NCBI RefSeq assembly: GCF_040096055.1 | Contig: NZ_JBBMFK010000009.1 | Location: forward strand, 66,162 to 130,161 | DNA length: 64,000 nt | Direction: 5' to 3' | DNA from: Pseudoflavonifractor intestinihominis | GTDB lineage: Bacteria > Bacillota > Clostridia > Oscillospirales > Oscillospiraceae | In this document: positions 57,322-64,000 of the stretch, piece by piece | Layout: each line of letters opens with the position of its first letter | How positions within the stretch are numbered: position 1 is the stretch's first letter | Translations under genes and position numbers: made by a program | Notes under the pieces: model-generated | Told to the model about the DNA's origin: nothing | The model's input: only the letters and a program-made list of their open reading frames with translations | The model's database searches: none

Positions 57322-57899
57322 GCCTCATCCTCCTCGCTGATGGTGCGTATAACTTTGGCGGGCACGCCGCCCACAACGGTGTTCTCCGGTACATCCTTTG
57401 TGACCACGGCCCCGGCGGCCACGATGGCCCCGTCTCCAATGGTCACGCCGGGCAGCACGGTGGCGTTGGCTCCGATCCACACGTTTTTCCCGATTCGGAT
57501 GGGCGCGGGGACCATGCTGCTCCGGTCCTTGGGGGACATGACGTGGTTGAGGGTGGCCAGCACCACGTTGTGGCCGATGAGGGCGCCGTCGCCGATGAAA
57601 ATGCCGCCCTGGTCCTGGAGCTTGCAGCCCATGTTGAGAAAGACGTTTTTGCCCACGTGGATGTTCTTTCCGCAGTCGGTGTAGAAGGGCGGGAACATGC
57701 CGAAGCTCTCGTCCACCGGCTGGCCGGTGAGCCGGGAGAAGAGGGCCCGCAGCTCCTCCGGCGTATGATAGCCGCTGTTGATCTCGGCGGTGATCTTCAG
57801 GGCCTCCTGGCTGACGCCGTGCATGAACTGGTGTACTTCACCGCCGCCCTTCACCGGCCTCCCGCTGTTGAGCCCGTTGAGAAATGTCTCTAGATCCAT
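57318..57899 (-). CDS. maltose/galactoside-type O-acetyltransferase
   Basis: 193 residues. An N-terminal helical cap (maltose acetyltransferase domain) is followed by left-handed beta-helix hexapeptide repeats (IHVGKNVFLN, IFIGDGALIG, IRIGKNVWIGANATVLPGVTIGDGAIVAAGAVVTKD). His in LATLNHVMSP is the expected catalytic base. First gene of the leftward operon, divergent from a LysR gene. The acceptor may be a sugar or another hydroxyl compound. Confidence 0.9.
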   Translation of the reverse strand: MDLETFLNGLNSGRPVKGGGEVHQFMHGVSQEALKITAEINSGYHTPEELRALFSRLTGQPVDESFGMFPPFYTDCGKNIHVGKNVFLNMGCKLQDQGGIFIGDGALIGHNVVLATLNHVMSPKDRSSMVPAPIRIGKNVWIGANATVLPGVTIGDGAIVAAGAVVTKDVPENTVVGGVPAKVIRTISEEDEA

Positions 57900-57932
57900 A
57901 TTGCGCTCCTGTTATACATAGTTTCTGTCCCT

Positions 57933-57961
57933 ATTTTATCATCCGCTGGATATAATAACAA
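57933..57961 (-). promoter_or_regulatory. promoter of the leftward acetyltransferase operon
   Basis: TTGTTA (57961-57956), 17 bases, TAAAAT (57938-57933) on the minus strand. It lies in the shared gap where a LysR protein would bind; no clear T-N11-A palindrome is singled out. Confidence 0.6.
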
Positions 57962-57989
57962 ATACCTATAGAGAATATTGTACTATGCT

Positions 57990-58019
57990 TGAAACCTATG
58001 ACTGCCCCGTGGTATGATG
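57990..58019 (+). promoter_or_regulatory. promoter of the LysR gene
   Basis: TTGAAA, 18 bases, TATGAT; 21 bases before the ATG at 58041. Confidence 0.6.
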
Positions 58020-58040
58020 GGCGTATCCGGAGGTGGTATG

Positions 58041-58928
58041 ATGGAATTGCGAGTGCTGCAATATTTTCTGGCGGTGGCGCGGGAGCAGAACATCTCCGCG
58101 GCGGCCCAGTCCCTGCACCTGACCCAGCCCACCCTGTCCCGGCAGCTCCGGGAGCTGGAGGAGGAGCTGGGCAAGCAGCTGATGATCCGGGGCAGCCGGA
58201 AGATCACCCTGACGGAGGACGGCATGCTGCTGCGGAAGCGGGCGCAGGAGATCCTGGAGCTGGTGGACCGGACGGAAAAAGAGGTCATGCACACGGACGA
58301 TACGGTGAGCGGGGATATCTATATCGGCACCGGGGAGACCGACGGGGTGCGCCAGATCGCCCGGGTGGCCCACCAGCTCCAGGACAGCTGTCCGGGCGTC
58401 CGCTTCCACATTGTCAGCGGCGACGCGGTGGACGTGTGCGAGGAGCTGGACAAGGGGCTGCTGGACTTCGGCGTGCTTCTGGGGGACATGGACAAGACGC
58501 GGTACCACTACATGGAGCTGCCCATGAGGGACATCTGGGGCGTGCTGATGCGGCGGGACAGTCCGCTGGCCCGGCAGGACACCGTCTCACCCCGGGACCT
58601 GTGGGACAAGCCCCTGATTCTCTCCCGGCAGATGGACAACAAGAGCGGCCTTTACCGCTGGCTCAGGAAGGAGCAGGCGGAACTTCACACGGTGGCCACC
58701 TACAACCTGATCTACAACGCGTCCCTGATGGTGGACGAGGGGATGGGCTACGCCTTCACCCTGGACAAGCTGGTGAACACCACAGGCAGCGACCTCTGTT
58801 TCCGGCCGCTGAAGCCAAGGATGGAGCTGGGCATGTACCTGGTGTGGAAGAAGTCCCAGCGTTTCTCCCGGGCGGCGGAGCTGTTCCTGGAGCGGGTGCA
58901 GGAGCAGCTGGCCCAGGAGCAGGAATGA
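58041..58928 (+). CDS. LysR family transcriptional regulator
   Basis: 295 residues. Winged HTH at 1-60 (MELRVLQYFLAVAREQNISAAAQSL and LTQPTLSRQLRELEEELG), then the two-lobe effector domain. ATG 58041 gives the standard LysR start and has GGAGG seven bases upstream. It is divergent from the acetyltransferase-flavodoxin-hydrolase-lipoprotein operon, its probable target. A second LysR of the same subgroup is encoded at 61128-62015. Confidence 0.92.
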   Translation: MELRVLQYFLAVAREQNISAAAQSLHLTQPTLSRQLRELEEELGKQLMIRGSRKITLTEDGMLLRKRAQEILELVDRTEKEVMHTDDTVSGDIYIGTGETDGVRQIARVAHQLQDSCPGVRFHIVSGDAVDVCEELDKGLLDFGVLLGDMDKTRYHYMELPMRDIWGVLMRRDSPLARQDTVSPRDLWDKPLILSRQMDNKSGLYRWLRKEQAELHTVATYNLIYNASLMVDEGMGYAFTLDKLVNTTGSDLCFRPLKPRMELGMYLVWKKSQRFSRAAELFLERVQEQLAQEQE

Positions 58929-58954
58929 CGCGCTGATTCCCACTAGGACATAAA

Positions 58955-58992
58955 AGCGGACGGCGCCCTGGAAAAACAGGGTGCCGTCCGCT
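58955..58992. terminator. bidirectional terminator
   Basis: AGCGGACGGC-CCCTG and CAGGG-GCCGTCCGCT around GAAAAA. It lies between LysR and the convergent ADP-ribosylglycohydrolase gene. Confidence 0.85.
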
Positions 58993-59011
58993 GTGTTATG
59001 GAGTGTTTACT

Positions 59012-59989
59012 TCAGGTCTGTCTGCGGCAGGAGCAGGAAAAGCGGCGGCTCAGCGCGCGGATCTCACGGTACTTTGCGGTAGCCTCAGCCCACTCCTCCG
59101 GGATGGCCTCCGGGCCGTACCAGAGGCCGGCCAGGCCGCCGGCCACAGCGGCGGTGGTGTCGGTATCGTCGCCCAGATTGACGGCTTCGAGCACGCATGT
59201 CCGGTAGTCGCAGGTGGTGAGGAGGCACCACAGGGCGGCCTGGAGGGTGTGGAGGACAAATCCGCCGCTGCGGATCCGGGCCTCCTCCCAGTAACCGATC
59301 TCCGGCAAGGAACAGAAGTCGCCGTACACGGAGGAGAACGCGGGGTCTTCCCGGTAATAGGACAGGGCGGAGTGGATTCCCTGGGCCACTGCGGCATGCA
59401 GATCATCGCCCCGGCACAGCTGAAACAGCACGGTGCAGTAAATGCCGCAGGCCATCTGGCAGCGCGGGTGGGCGTGGGTGCAGATAGACGTGTTATGGAT
59501 CAGCCCGGCGGCTCTGGCGTCCAGGCCGTCATTCCCGTACTGCCCGACAATGTAGAGGGCGGTGGGGAGTATCCGCATCAGAGAACCGTTTCCGCAGGTA
59601 TTTTCCGCGGTTTCACCGCATTGCAGCGGAGCGGTTCCCTTGAAAAAGTTGAAAATGGCGTGCCTTGTCGTGCCGCCTACGTCAAACACCTCGCCATGGG
59701 CCGTGTTGGAGGCGTTCCACAGCCAGTCTGCAAAGCGCCACATCAGGTCGCTGTAGTCCACCCCCGCTTCCATGAGAGAATCCATGGTGCAGAGGGTCAT
59801 GCTGGTGTCGTCGGACCAGGTGCCCGCGGGCTGGTGATGGGCCCCTCCGTCCCTCATGCCGCGCACCGGGTCTTTACGCAGCGCACTCCGGCTCATGAAC
59901 TCAGCCGGCACGCCGAGGGCGTCTCCCACCACAAAGCCCAGAATCCCGCCCTCTACAAGCTGAGAAAAGTCCCGCTCTGTTCCTGCCAT
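59012..59989 (-). CDS. ADP-ribosylglycohydrolase family protein (DraG-like)
   Basis: Removes ADP-ribose from proteins or other acceptors. 325 residues. Magnesium-binding motifs are present: GDALGVPAEF with SDDTSMTLC near the N-terminus and LGDDTDTTAAVAGGLAG near residue 285. The C-terminus is Cys/Arg-rich (SCSCRRQT). ATG 59989 is chosen because GGGGAGG lies seven bases upstream. Monocistronic and convergent with LysR; no ADP-ribosyltransferase is visible next to it. Confidence 0.9.
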   Translation of the reverse strand: MAGTERDFSQLVEGGILGFVVGDALGVPAEFMSRSALRKDPVRGMRDGGAHHQPAGTWSDDTSMTLCTMDSLMEAGVDYSDLMWRFADWLWNASNTAHGEVFDVGGTTRHAIFNFFKGTAPLQCGETAENTCGNGSLMRILPTALYIVGQYGNDGLDARAAGLIHNTSICTHAHPRCQMACGIYCTVLFQLCRGDDLHAAVAQGIHSALSYYREDPAFSSVYGDFCSLPEIGYWEEARIRSGGFVLHTLQAALWCLLTTCDYRTCVLEAVNLGDDTDTTAAVAGGLAGLWYGPEAIPEEWAEATAKYREIRALSRRFSCSCRRQT

Positions 59990-60110
59990 CCGTATACCTC
60001 CCCTTGCTCGGCGTATTTCCAATGCCATTATATCCATATCCCTGTGGGAAGACAATCATATTGTTCCAGATTTCGACAATGTGTGCCCGAGGCGGGGGAG
60101 GCGCTGCGCC

Positions 60111-60139
60111 TTGCCCGCCTTCCCGCAAGCAGTTATAAT
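60111..60139 (+). promoter_or_regulatory. sigma-A promoter of the DNA glycosylase
   Basis: TTGCCC, 17 bases, TATAAT, 32 bases before the ATG. Confidence 0.78.
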
Positions 60140-60171
60140 AGGAATATGGCATGATGGAAGGAGCATATCCG

Positions 60172-60993
60172 ATGGAAGTCCATATTCCCGATCTGTTTGA
60201 CCTAAAGAAGATCGCCGACAGCGGCCAGTGCTTCCGGGCCGTATCACGCCCCGACGGGACATACCGGTTCATCACCGGAGATCAGGTGCTGTACATCCAA
60301 AAGGCGCCGGATGGGTGCTACCGGGTGAGCTGCAGCCAGGAGGTCTGGGACCGTGTCTGGCGCCCCTACTTTGATCTCGAACGGAATTACCGGGAGATCA
60401 GCGCCGCCATCCCGGAAAAGGACGCCTTTCTGCGGCGGGCGGCCCAGGCGGGCGCGGGGATTCGCATCCTCCGCCAGGACCCCTGGGAGACGCTGGTCAC
60501 CTTTATCATCTCCCAGCGCAAGAGCATCCCGGCCATCCGCTCCGTGGTGGAAATGCTCAGTGAGCGATACGGCACGGCAGTTCATGTATCCGGCGAGACC
60601 CTCCATACCTTCCCCACGGCGGCGCAGATGAGGGATGTGGGCGAGGAGGATTACATCGCCTGCAAGGCCGGATACCGGGCACCCTATCTCTGCGACGCGG
60701 TGGAGCAGGTCCTGTCGGGACGCCTGGACCTGGAAAAAATCTCTGCCCTCCCGGATGACCAGCTGATCGCCGCGCTGGAAGGGGTGCGGGGCGTGGGAGT
60801 AAAGGTGGCCAACTGCGTGGCCCTGTTCGCCTATGGCCGGGCGGCCTGCGCCCCGGTGGATACCTGGATCAGGAAGATCATCCAGCAGGAGTACAGGGGC
60901 AGGAATCCCTTTGACAGGTACGGCGCTGCGGCCGGCATCATGCAGCAGTATTTCTTCTATTACGCCCAGAGCCACAAGGCGGAGACGGCGTAA
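60172..60993 (+). CDS. OGG1-type 8-oxoguanine DNA glycosylase/AP lyase
   Basis: Removes oxidised guanine from DNA. 273 residues; ATG 60172 has AAGGAG eight bases upstream. The N-terminal TBP-like domain has the OGG QCFR motif (SGQCFRAV). The HhH-GPD motif near residues 203-225 reads VRGVGVKVANCVALFAYGRAACAPVDTW, with the catalytic Lys (GVKVANC) and Asp (PVDTW). It belongs to the bacterial OGG1 group found in Clostridia, not MutM. Confidence 0.92.
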   Translation: MEVHIPDLFDLKKIADSGQCFRAVSRPDGTYRFITGDQVLYIQKAPDGCYRVSCSQEVWDRVWRPYFDLERNYREISAAIPEKDAFLRRAAQAGAGIRILRQDPWETLVTFIISQRKSIPAIRSVVEMLSERYGTAVHVSGETLHTFPTAAQMRDVGEEDYIACKAGYRAPYLCDAVEQVLSGRLDLEKISALPDDQLIAALEGVRGVGVKVANCVALFAYGRAACAPVDTWIRKIIQQEYRGRNPFDRYGAAAGIMQQYFFYYAQSHKAETA

Positions 60994-60999
60994 AATCAG

Positions 61000-61034
61000 A
61001 AAAGCCCGGGGCTGCACGCAGGCCCCGGGCTTTT
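61000..61034. terminator. intrinsic terminator
   Basis: AAAAGCCCGGGGC and GCCCCGGGCTTTT around a nine-base loop. Confidence 0.9.
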
Positions 61035-61127
61035 GCGAAAATAGAGGGGTATTGCAGGCCTAACGGGGACTTCGGACAGGTCCGCTTTTCCACCCGTTGG
61101 ACCATTCCAACTGCTCCGCGTGTCTGT

Positions 61128-62015
61128 TCATTTTGAATGGCCGGCAATCGTATCCAGGCAGTTTTTGACGTGGTTGATAAGCCCGGCCACGGCGGGGGAG
61201 AAGGTCTCGGCCTTTTTCCAGGCCAGCACCGTGCTGGACTCCAGCGGCGGAGAGAGGGGGACGAACCGCAGGTTGTCGTAGGTGCAGTGGAGCCTGATGG
61301 TGAGAAAGGCGCCCATGCGTGCGCCGGCCAGAAGGGCCATGTTATAGGGCAGATTCCCGGTGGCGGTGATGTGGAGCTGCTGGGCGCAGGGCCCGAACCA
61401 CCGCTCCATCTCCTGCTGGATCAGCTCCCGCCGGGTCAGGATCAGGGGGATGCCCGCCAGATCTTCCGGCGTGACCGACTCCTTCCGGGCCAGAGGGTCG
61501 TCCTGGTGGATCAGAACGCCCCACTGCTCCTTGACCGGCATCCGGATGAAGTCGTATTTGCTGATGTCCACCGGCTCCAGCAGCAGGCCCAGATCCAGCG
61601 TGCCGCCCTCGATCCGCTCCTTGGTGTGGTCGGCGTTGCCGCTGTAGAGCTGATAGGTCACCTCGGGGTGGAGCGCCTGGAAGGAGGCCAGCATCTCCGA
61701 CAGCAGGGACATGCCCTCCAGGTCGCCGCTGCCGATGGAGATCTCCCCCCGCAGCTGGTCCTTCTGGCGGAATTCCTGGGCTGTCTTTTCCGCCAGGTCC
61801 ACCAGCTCCTGGGCCCGGCGGCGCAGGAGCATGCCGTCGTCGGTGAGGACGATGTGGTACCGACTGCGGTGAAAGAGCTGTACGCCCAGCTCCTCCTCCA
61901 GCTGCATCAGCTGCCGGGACAGAGTGGGCTGGGTCAGGTGGAGCAGCGCCGCCGCCCTGGTGATATTCTCCTCCCGGGCCACCGCCAGAAAATATTTCAA
62001 AACACGCAGTTCCAT
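61128..62015 (-). CDS. LysR family transcriptional regulator
   Basis: 295 residues, same subgroup and length as the regulator at 58041-58928; the starts MELRVLKYFLAVAREENIT and MELRVLQYFLAVAREQNIS differ in few positions. HTH at 1-60, effector domain after. ATG 62015 has AGGAGG seven bases upstream. It diverges from a flavodoxin-aldo/keto reductase pair, the likely target. Duplication followed by divergence with the other LysR is likely. Confidence 0.92.
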   Translation of the reverse strand: MELRVLKYFLAVAREENITRAAALLHLTQPTLSRQLMQLEEELGVQLFHRSRYHIVLTDDGMLLRRRAQELVDLAEKTAQEFRQKDQLRGEISIGSGDLEGMSLLSEMLASFQALHPEVTYQLYSGNADHTKERIEGGTLDLGLLLEPVDISKYDFIRMPVKEQWGVLIHQDDPLARKESVTPEDLAGIPLILTRRELIQQEMERWFGPCAQQLHITATGNLPYNMALLAGARMGAFLTIRLHCTYDNLRFVPLSPPLESSTVLAWKKAETFSPAVAGLINHVKNCLDTIAGHSK

Positions 62016-62109
62016 GGCCAAGCCTCCTTTTCTCCATGCTATCATCTCCGGCCGGAGGACGCAAGGGAGAAATGCCTTTAAAGAATATTTTAAGATAATA
62101 AATGAGCAT

Positions 62110-62138
62110 TTTACATTTTTACTGATAGGCAGTACAAT
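62110..62138 (+). promoter_or_regulatory. sigma-A promoter of the flavodoxin-AKR pair
   Basis: TTTACA, 17 bases, TACAAT, 23 bases before the ATG, in the LysR-shared gap. Confidence 0.65.
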
Positions 62139-62160
62139 TGTGCCAAAGGAGGAGATATGT

Positions 62161-62640
62161 ATGAAAAAAGCATTGGTTGCCTATTTTTCCGCCAGCGGGA
62201 CCACCGCGAAGGCGGCAAAAGCCCTGGCACAGGCCGCAGGCGCGGAGCTCTATGAGATCAGACCCGCGGTGCCCTACACCCGGGCGGACCTGAACTGGAT
62301 GGACAAGAACTCCCGCAGCAGCGTGGAGATGGGGGACAAGAGCTCCCGCCCGGCCCTGGCCGACATGGACGCCCCTGTGGCGGACCACGACGTGATCTTC
62401 CTGGGCTTCCCTGTCTGGTGGTATGTGGCCCCCACCATTATCAACACGTTCCTTGAGGGCTATGATTTTACCGGCAAGACCATTGTGCTCTTCGCCACCT
62501 CCGGCGGCAGCGGCCTGGGCAAGTCGGCGGCCGGACTGAAGGCCAGCGCCCCCGGGGCCAAGATCCTGGATGGCCGCATGCTCAACGGCCGCCTGAGTGA
62601 GGCGGAGCTGAAAGCCTGGGTGGAGGGGCTGAAGCTGTGA
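62161..62640 (+). CDS. flavodoxin
   Basis: Small FMN electron carrier or quinone-type reductase. 159 residues. FMN phosphate loop FSASGTTAKAAKAL (with the T/S-x-T-G-x-T-like pattern), second loop GFPVWWYVAPTIINTFLEGYDFTGK, and GGSGLGKSAAGL third; this is the flavodoxin_4 type common in Clostridia with LysR and aldo/keto reductase neighbours. AAGGAGG precedes the ATG at 62161. Its TGA overlaps the next ATG. Confidence 0.9.
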   Translation: MKKALVAYFSASGTTAKAAKALAQAAGAELYEIRPAVPYTRADLNWMDKNSRSSVEMGDKSSRPALADMDAPVADHDVIFLGFPVWWYVAPTIINTFLEGYDFTGKTIVLFATSGGSGLGKSAAGLKASAPGAKILDGRMLNGRLSEAELKAWVEGLKL

Positions 62641-63677
62641 TGGAGTATATCAGACTGGGCGGCTCCGACCTGAAGGTGTCCCGTATCTGCATGGGATGCA
62701 TGGGGTTCGGAGACGCCCGAAACGGCCAGCACTCCTGGACCATCGACGAGGCCCACGCCCGGGAGATCATCAAGCGGGGTCTGGAGCTGGGGATCAACTT
62801 CTTTGACACCGCCATCGCCTACCAGAGCGGCACCAGCGAACAGTACCTGGGCCGGGCGCTGGGGGACTTTGCCCGGCGGGACAAGGTGGTGGTGGCCACC
62901 AAGTTTCTCCCCCGCACCAACGGAGAGATCGAGGCGGGGATCAGCGGCCAGGAGCACATCCGGCGGATGGTGGACAAGAGCCTTCAGAATCTGGGCATGG
63001 ACTACGTAGACCTGTACATCTGCCACATGTGGGATTACCGGACGCCCCTTTATGACATGATGGAGGGGCTGAACAACGCCGTGAAGGCGGGAAAGGTCCG
63101 GTATATTGGCATCTCCAACTGCTTTGCCTGGCAGCTGTGCAAGGCAAACGACCTGGCCGAGCGGGAGGGCTTTGCCAAATTCGTCTCGGTCCAGGGACAC
63201 TACAACCTGATCTTCCGGGAAGAGGAGCGGGAGATGGTTCCCTATTGCCGGGAGGAGAATATCGCCATGACGCCCTACAGCGCCCTGGCCGGCGGACGGC
63301 TGTCCAGGCATCCGGGGGAGACCTCCAGGCGGCTCCAGGAGGACAGCTACGCCCATCTGAAGTATGACGCGGCCCGGGACCAGGACGCCCCCATTCTGGC
63401 CCGGGTGGCGGAGCTGGCCGACCGCAGGGGCGTGTCCATGACGGAGATCTCCCTGGCCTGGCTGCTGACCAAGGTCACCGCCCCCATCGTGGGCGCCACC
63501 AAGCTCCGCCATGTGGAGGGAGCGGCAAAGGCGGTGGAGCTGAAGCTGACGGTGGAGGAGTGCGCCTGGCTGGAGGAATGCTACACGCCCCACCCCCTGG
63601 TGGGCGTGATGGCGCAGAACACGGCCCCGGCAGCGGGGGAAGCCCATGTCTGGTCTGTGGGCAGCCAGAAAATCTGA
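62640..63677 (+). CDS. aldo/keto reductase
   Basis: NADPH-dependent carbonyl reductase, TIM barrel. 345 residues. Catalytic tetrad residues can be placed: Asp and Tyr in NFFDTAIAYQSG, Lys in VVATKF, His in YICHMWDY. NADPH loop near the C-terminus (VGATKLRHVEGA). ATG 62640 overlaps the flavodoxin stop codon (TGATG), so translation is coupled. The pair is probably regulated by the divergent LysR protein and may reduce reactive carbonyls. Confidence 0.92.
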   Translation: MEYIRLGGSDLKVSRICMGCMGFGDARNGQHSWTIDEAHAREIIKRGLELGINFFDTAIAYQSGTSEQYLGRALGDFARRDKVVVATKFLPRTNGEIEAGISGQEHIRRMVDKSLQNLGMDYVDLYICHMWDYRTPLYDMMEGLNNAVKAGKVRYIGISNCFAWQLCKANDLAEREGFAKFVSVQGHYNLIFREEEREMVPYCREENIAMTPYSALAGGRLSRHPGETSRRLQEDSYAHLKYDAARDQDAPILARVAELADRRGVSMTEISLAWLLTKVTAPIVGATKLRHVEGAAKAVELKLTVEECAWLEECYTPHPLVGVMAQNTAPAAGEAHVWSVGSQKI

Positions 63678-63743
63678 TATGAGGCACAGCCATAGGGGCG
63701 GCGGAGCCAAGCGATCCCCGTGCCCATAGCTGTCGGAGAAATA

Positions 63744-63793
63744 AAAAATAGGACGCGACGGAGTGGAAGCCCTGCTCCGCCGCGTCTTATTTT
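63744..63793. terminator. intrinsic terminator
   Basis: AAAATA-GACGCG-CGGAG arms paired with CTCCG-CGCGTC-TATTTT; T-run on the plus strand. Confidence 0.85.
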
Positions 63794-64000
63794 ATGGGAT
63801 ATATGCCAGAACATCAGCCTCTCCGGACCGAGCCGGCCCAGGTAAAATTCCAATCTCCCAAACTGCGGGAAATGGAATGCAAAATACTGATATTGGATGG
63901 TCACCCATGCATGAACTACACGGATGTGTTTGTCAAACGAAAATGTGAGCAAAAGGGCCCCAAAAAAGTGAGCACCTTCAGCACCAGATTTCATGTCGTG
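63794..64000. other. right-edge intergenic sequence
   Basis: No gene is supported. Base composition is lower in GC than elsewhere. GTGAGCA occurs twice (about 63943 and 63969), near the right edge, as might happen at the end of a mobile element or a gene that continues outside, but too little is visible. Confidence 0.35.

Noticed and set aside
63763..63948. 61-codon frame at the right edge
   Set aside because: Begins inside a terminator stem and lacks a ribosome binding site.

Overview
The window comes from a GC-rich, spore-forming member of the Clostridia, most likely Oscillospiraceae (the Flavonifractor/Oscillibacter side of the family). The reasons are endospore genes (sleB, spoVT, a spoIIQ-type M23 gene) with forespore-like promoter boxes, the low-GC-style order rimP-nusA-rnpM-ylxQ-infB-rbfA in a very GC-rich sequence, SLH and LCP surface proteins, strong AGGAGG ribosome binding sites, and consensus TTGACA-N17-TATAAT promoters. 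It is chromosomal. I see no CRISPR array, integrase or intact insertion sequence.

Layout. 1-2775: a guanine deaminase gene cut by the left edge and led by a purine riboswitch, then sleB, a small tail-anchored protein and spoVT. 2782-6130: a histidine-kinase fragment meets a GH3 glycosidase that lacks its 5' end; the abrupt junction near 3298-3301 looks like a deletion or an assembly join. 6224-13341: spoIIQ, divergent from a TetR - adaptor - ABC ATPase - MacB-type permease - SLH operon. 13630-20021: a DUF1846 protein, an autoregulated Crp/Fnr-ABC (sulfonate/nitrate-like) operon, and an LCP ligase. 20069-29193: a long leftward translation/RNA operon from rimP to ribF, with a structured leader before rimP and a short truB-like open frame directly before truB. 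29352-33687: MoxR-DUF58-transglutaminase operon. 33749-38082: MarR plus a heterodimeric ABC exporter whose MarR frame lacks a standard start where one is expected. 38301-40537: a tocopherol-cyclase-like protein, a VTT membrane protein, a tiny independent transcript and tRNA-Gly(CCC).

41355-46788 is the most interesting block: a TPP riboswitch controls a ykoF-ykoE-ykoD-ykoC thiamine/HMP ECF transporter and, apparently in the same transcript, an atypical radical-SAM enzyme (CX8CX2C instead of CX3CX2C) with a small partner protein. It could be an undescribed branch of thiamine salvage or biosynthesis.

46802-64000 holds redox and lipid functions: a CMD-cupin protein, an iron alcohol dehydrogenase, a TetR regulator beside an oleate hydratase, a structured intergenic segment, a secreted flavoprotein reductase with two FMN-attachment domains, two LysR units with flavodoxin/acetyltransferase/hydrolase/aldo-keto-reductase genes, an ADP-ribosylglycohydrolase and an OGG1-like DNA glycosylase. 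Many genes are convergent pairs separated by strong hairpin terminators. Because third codon positions are so GC-rich, long antisense open frames are common; I treated them as shadows.
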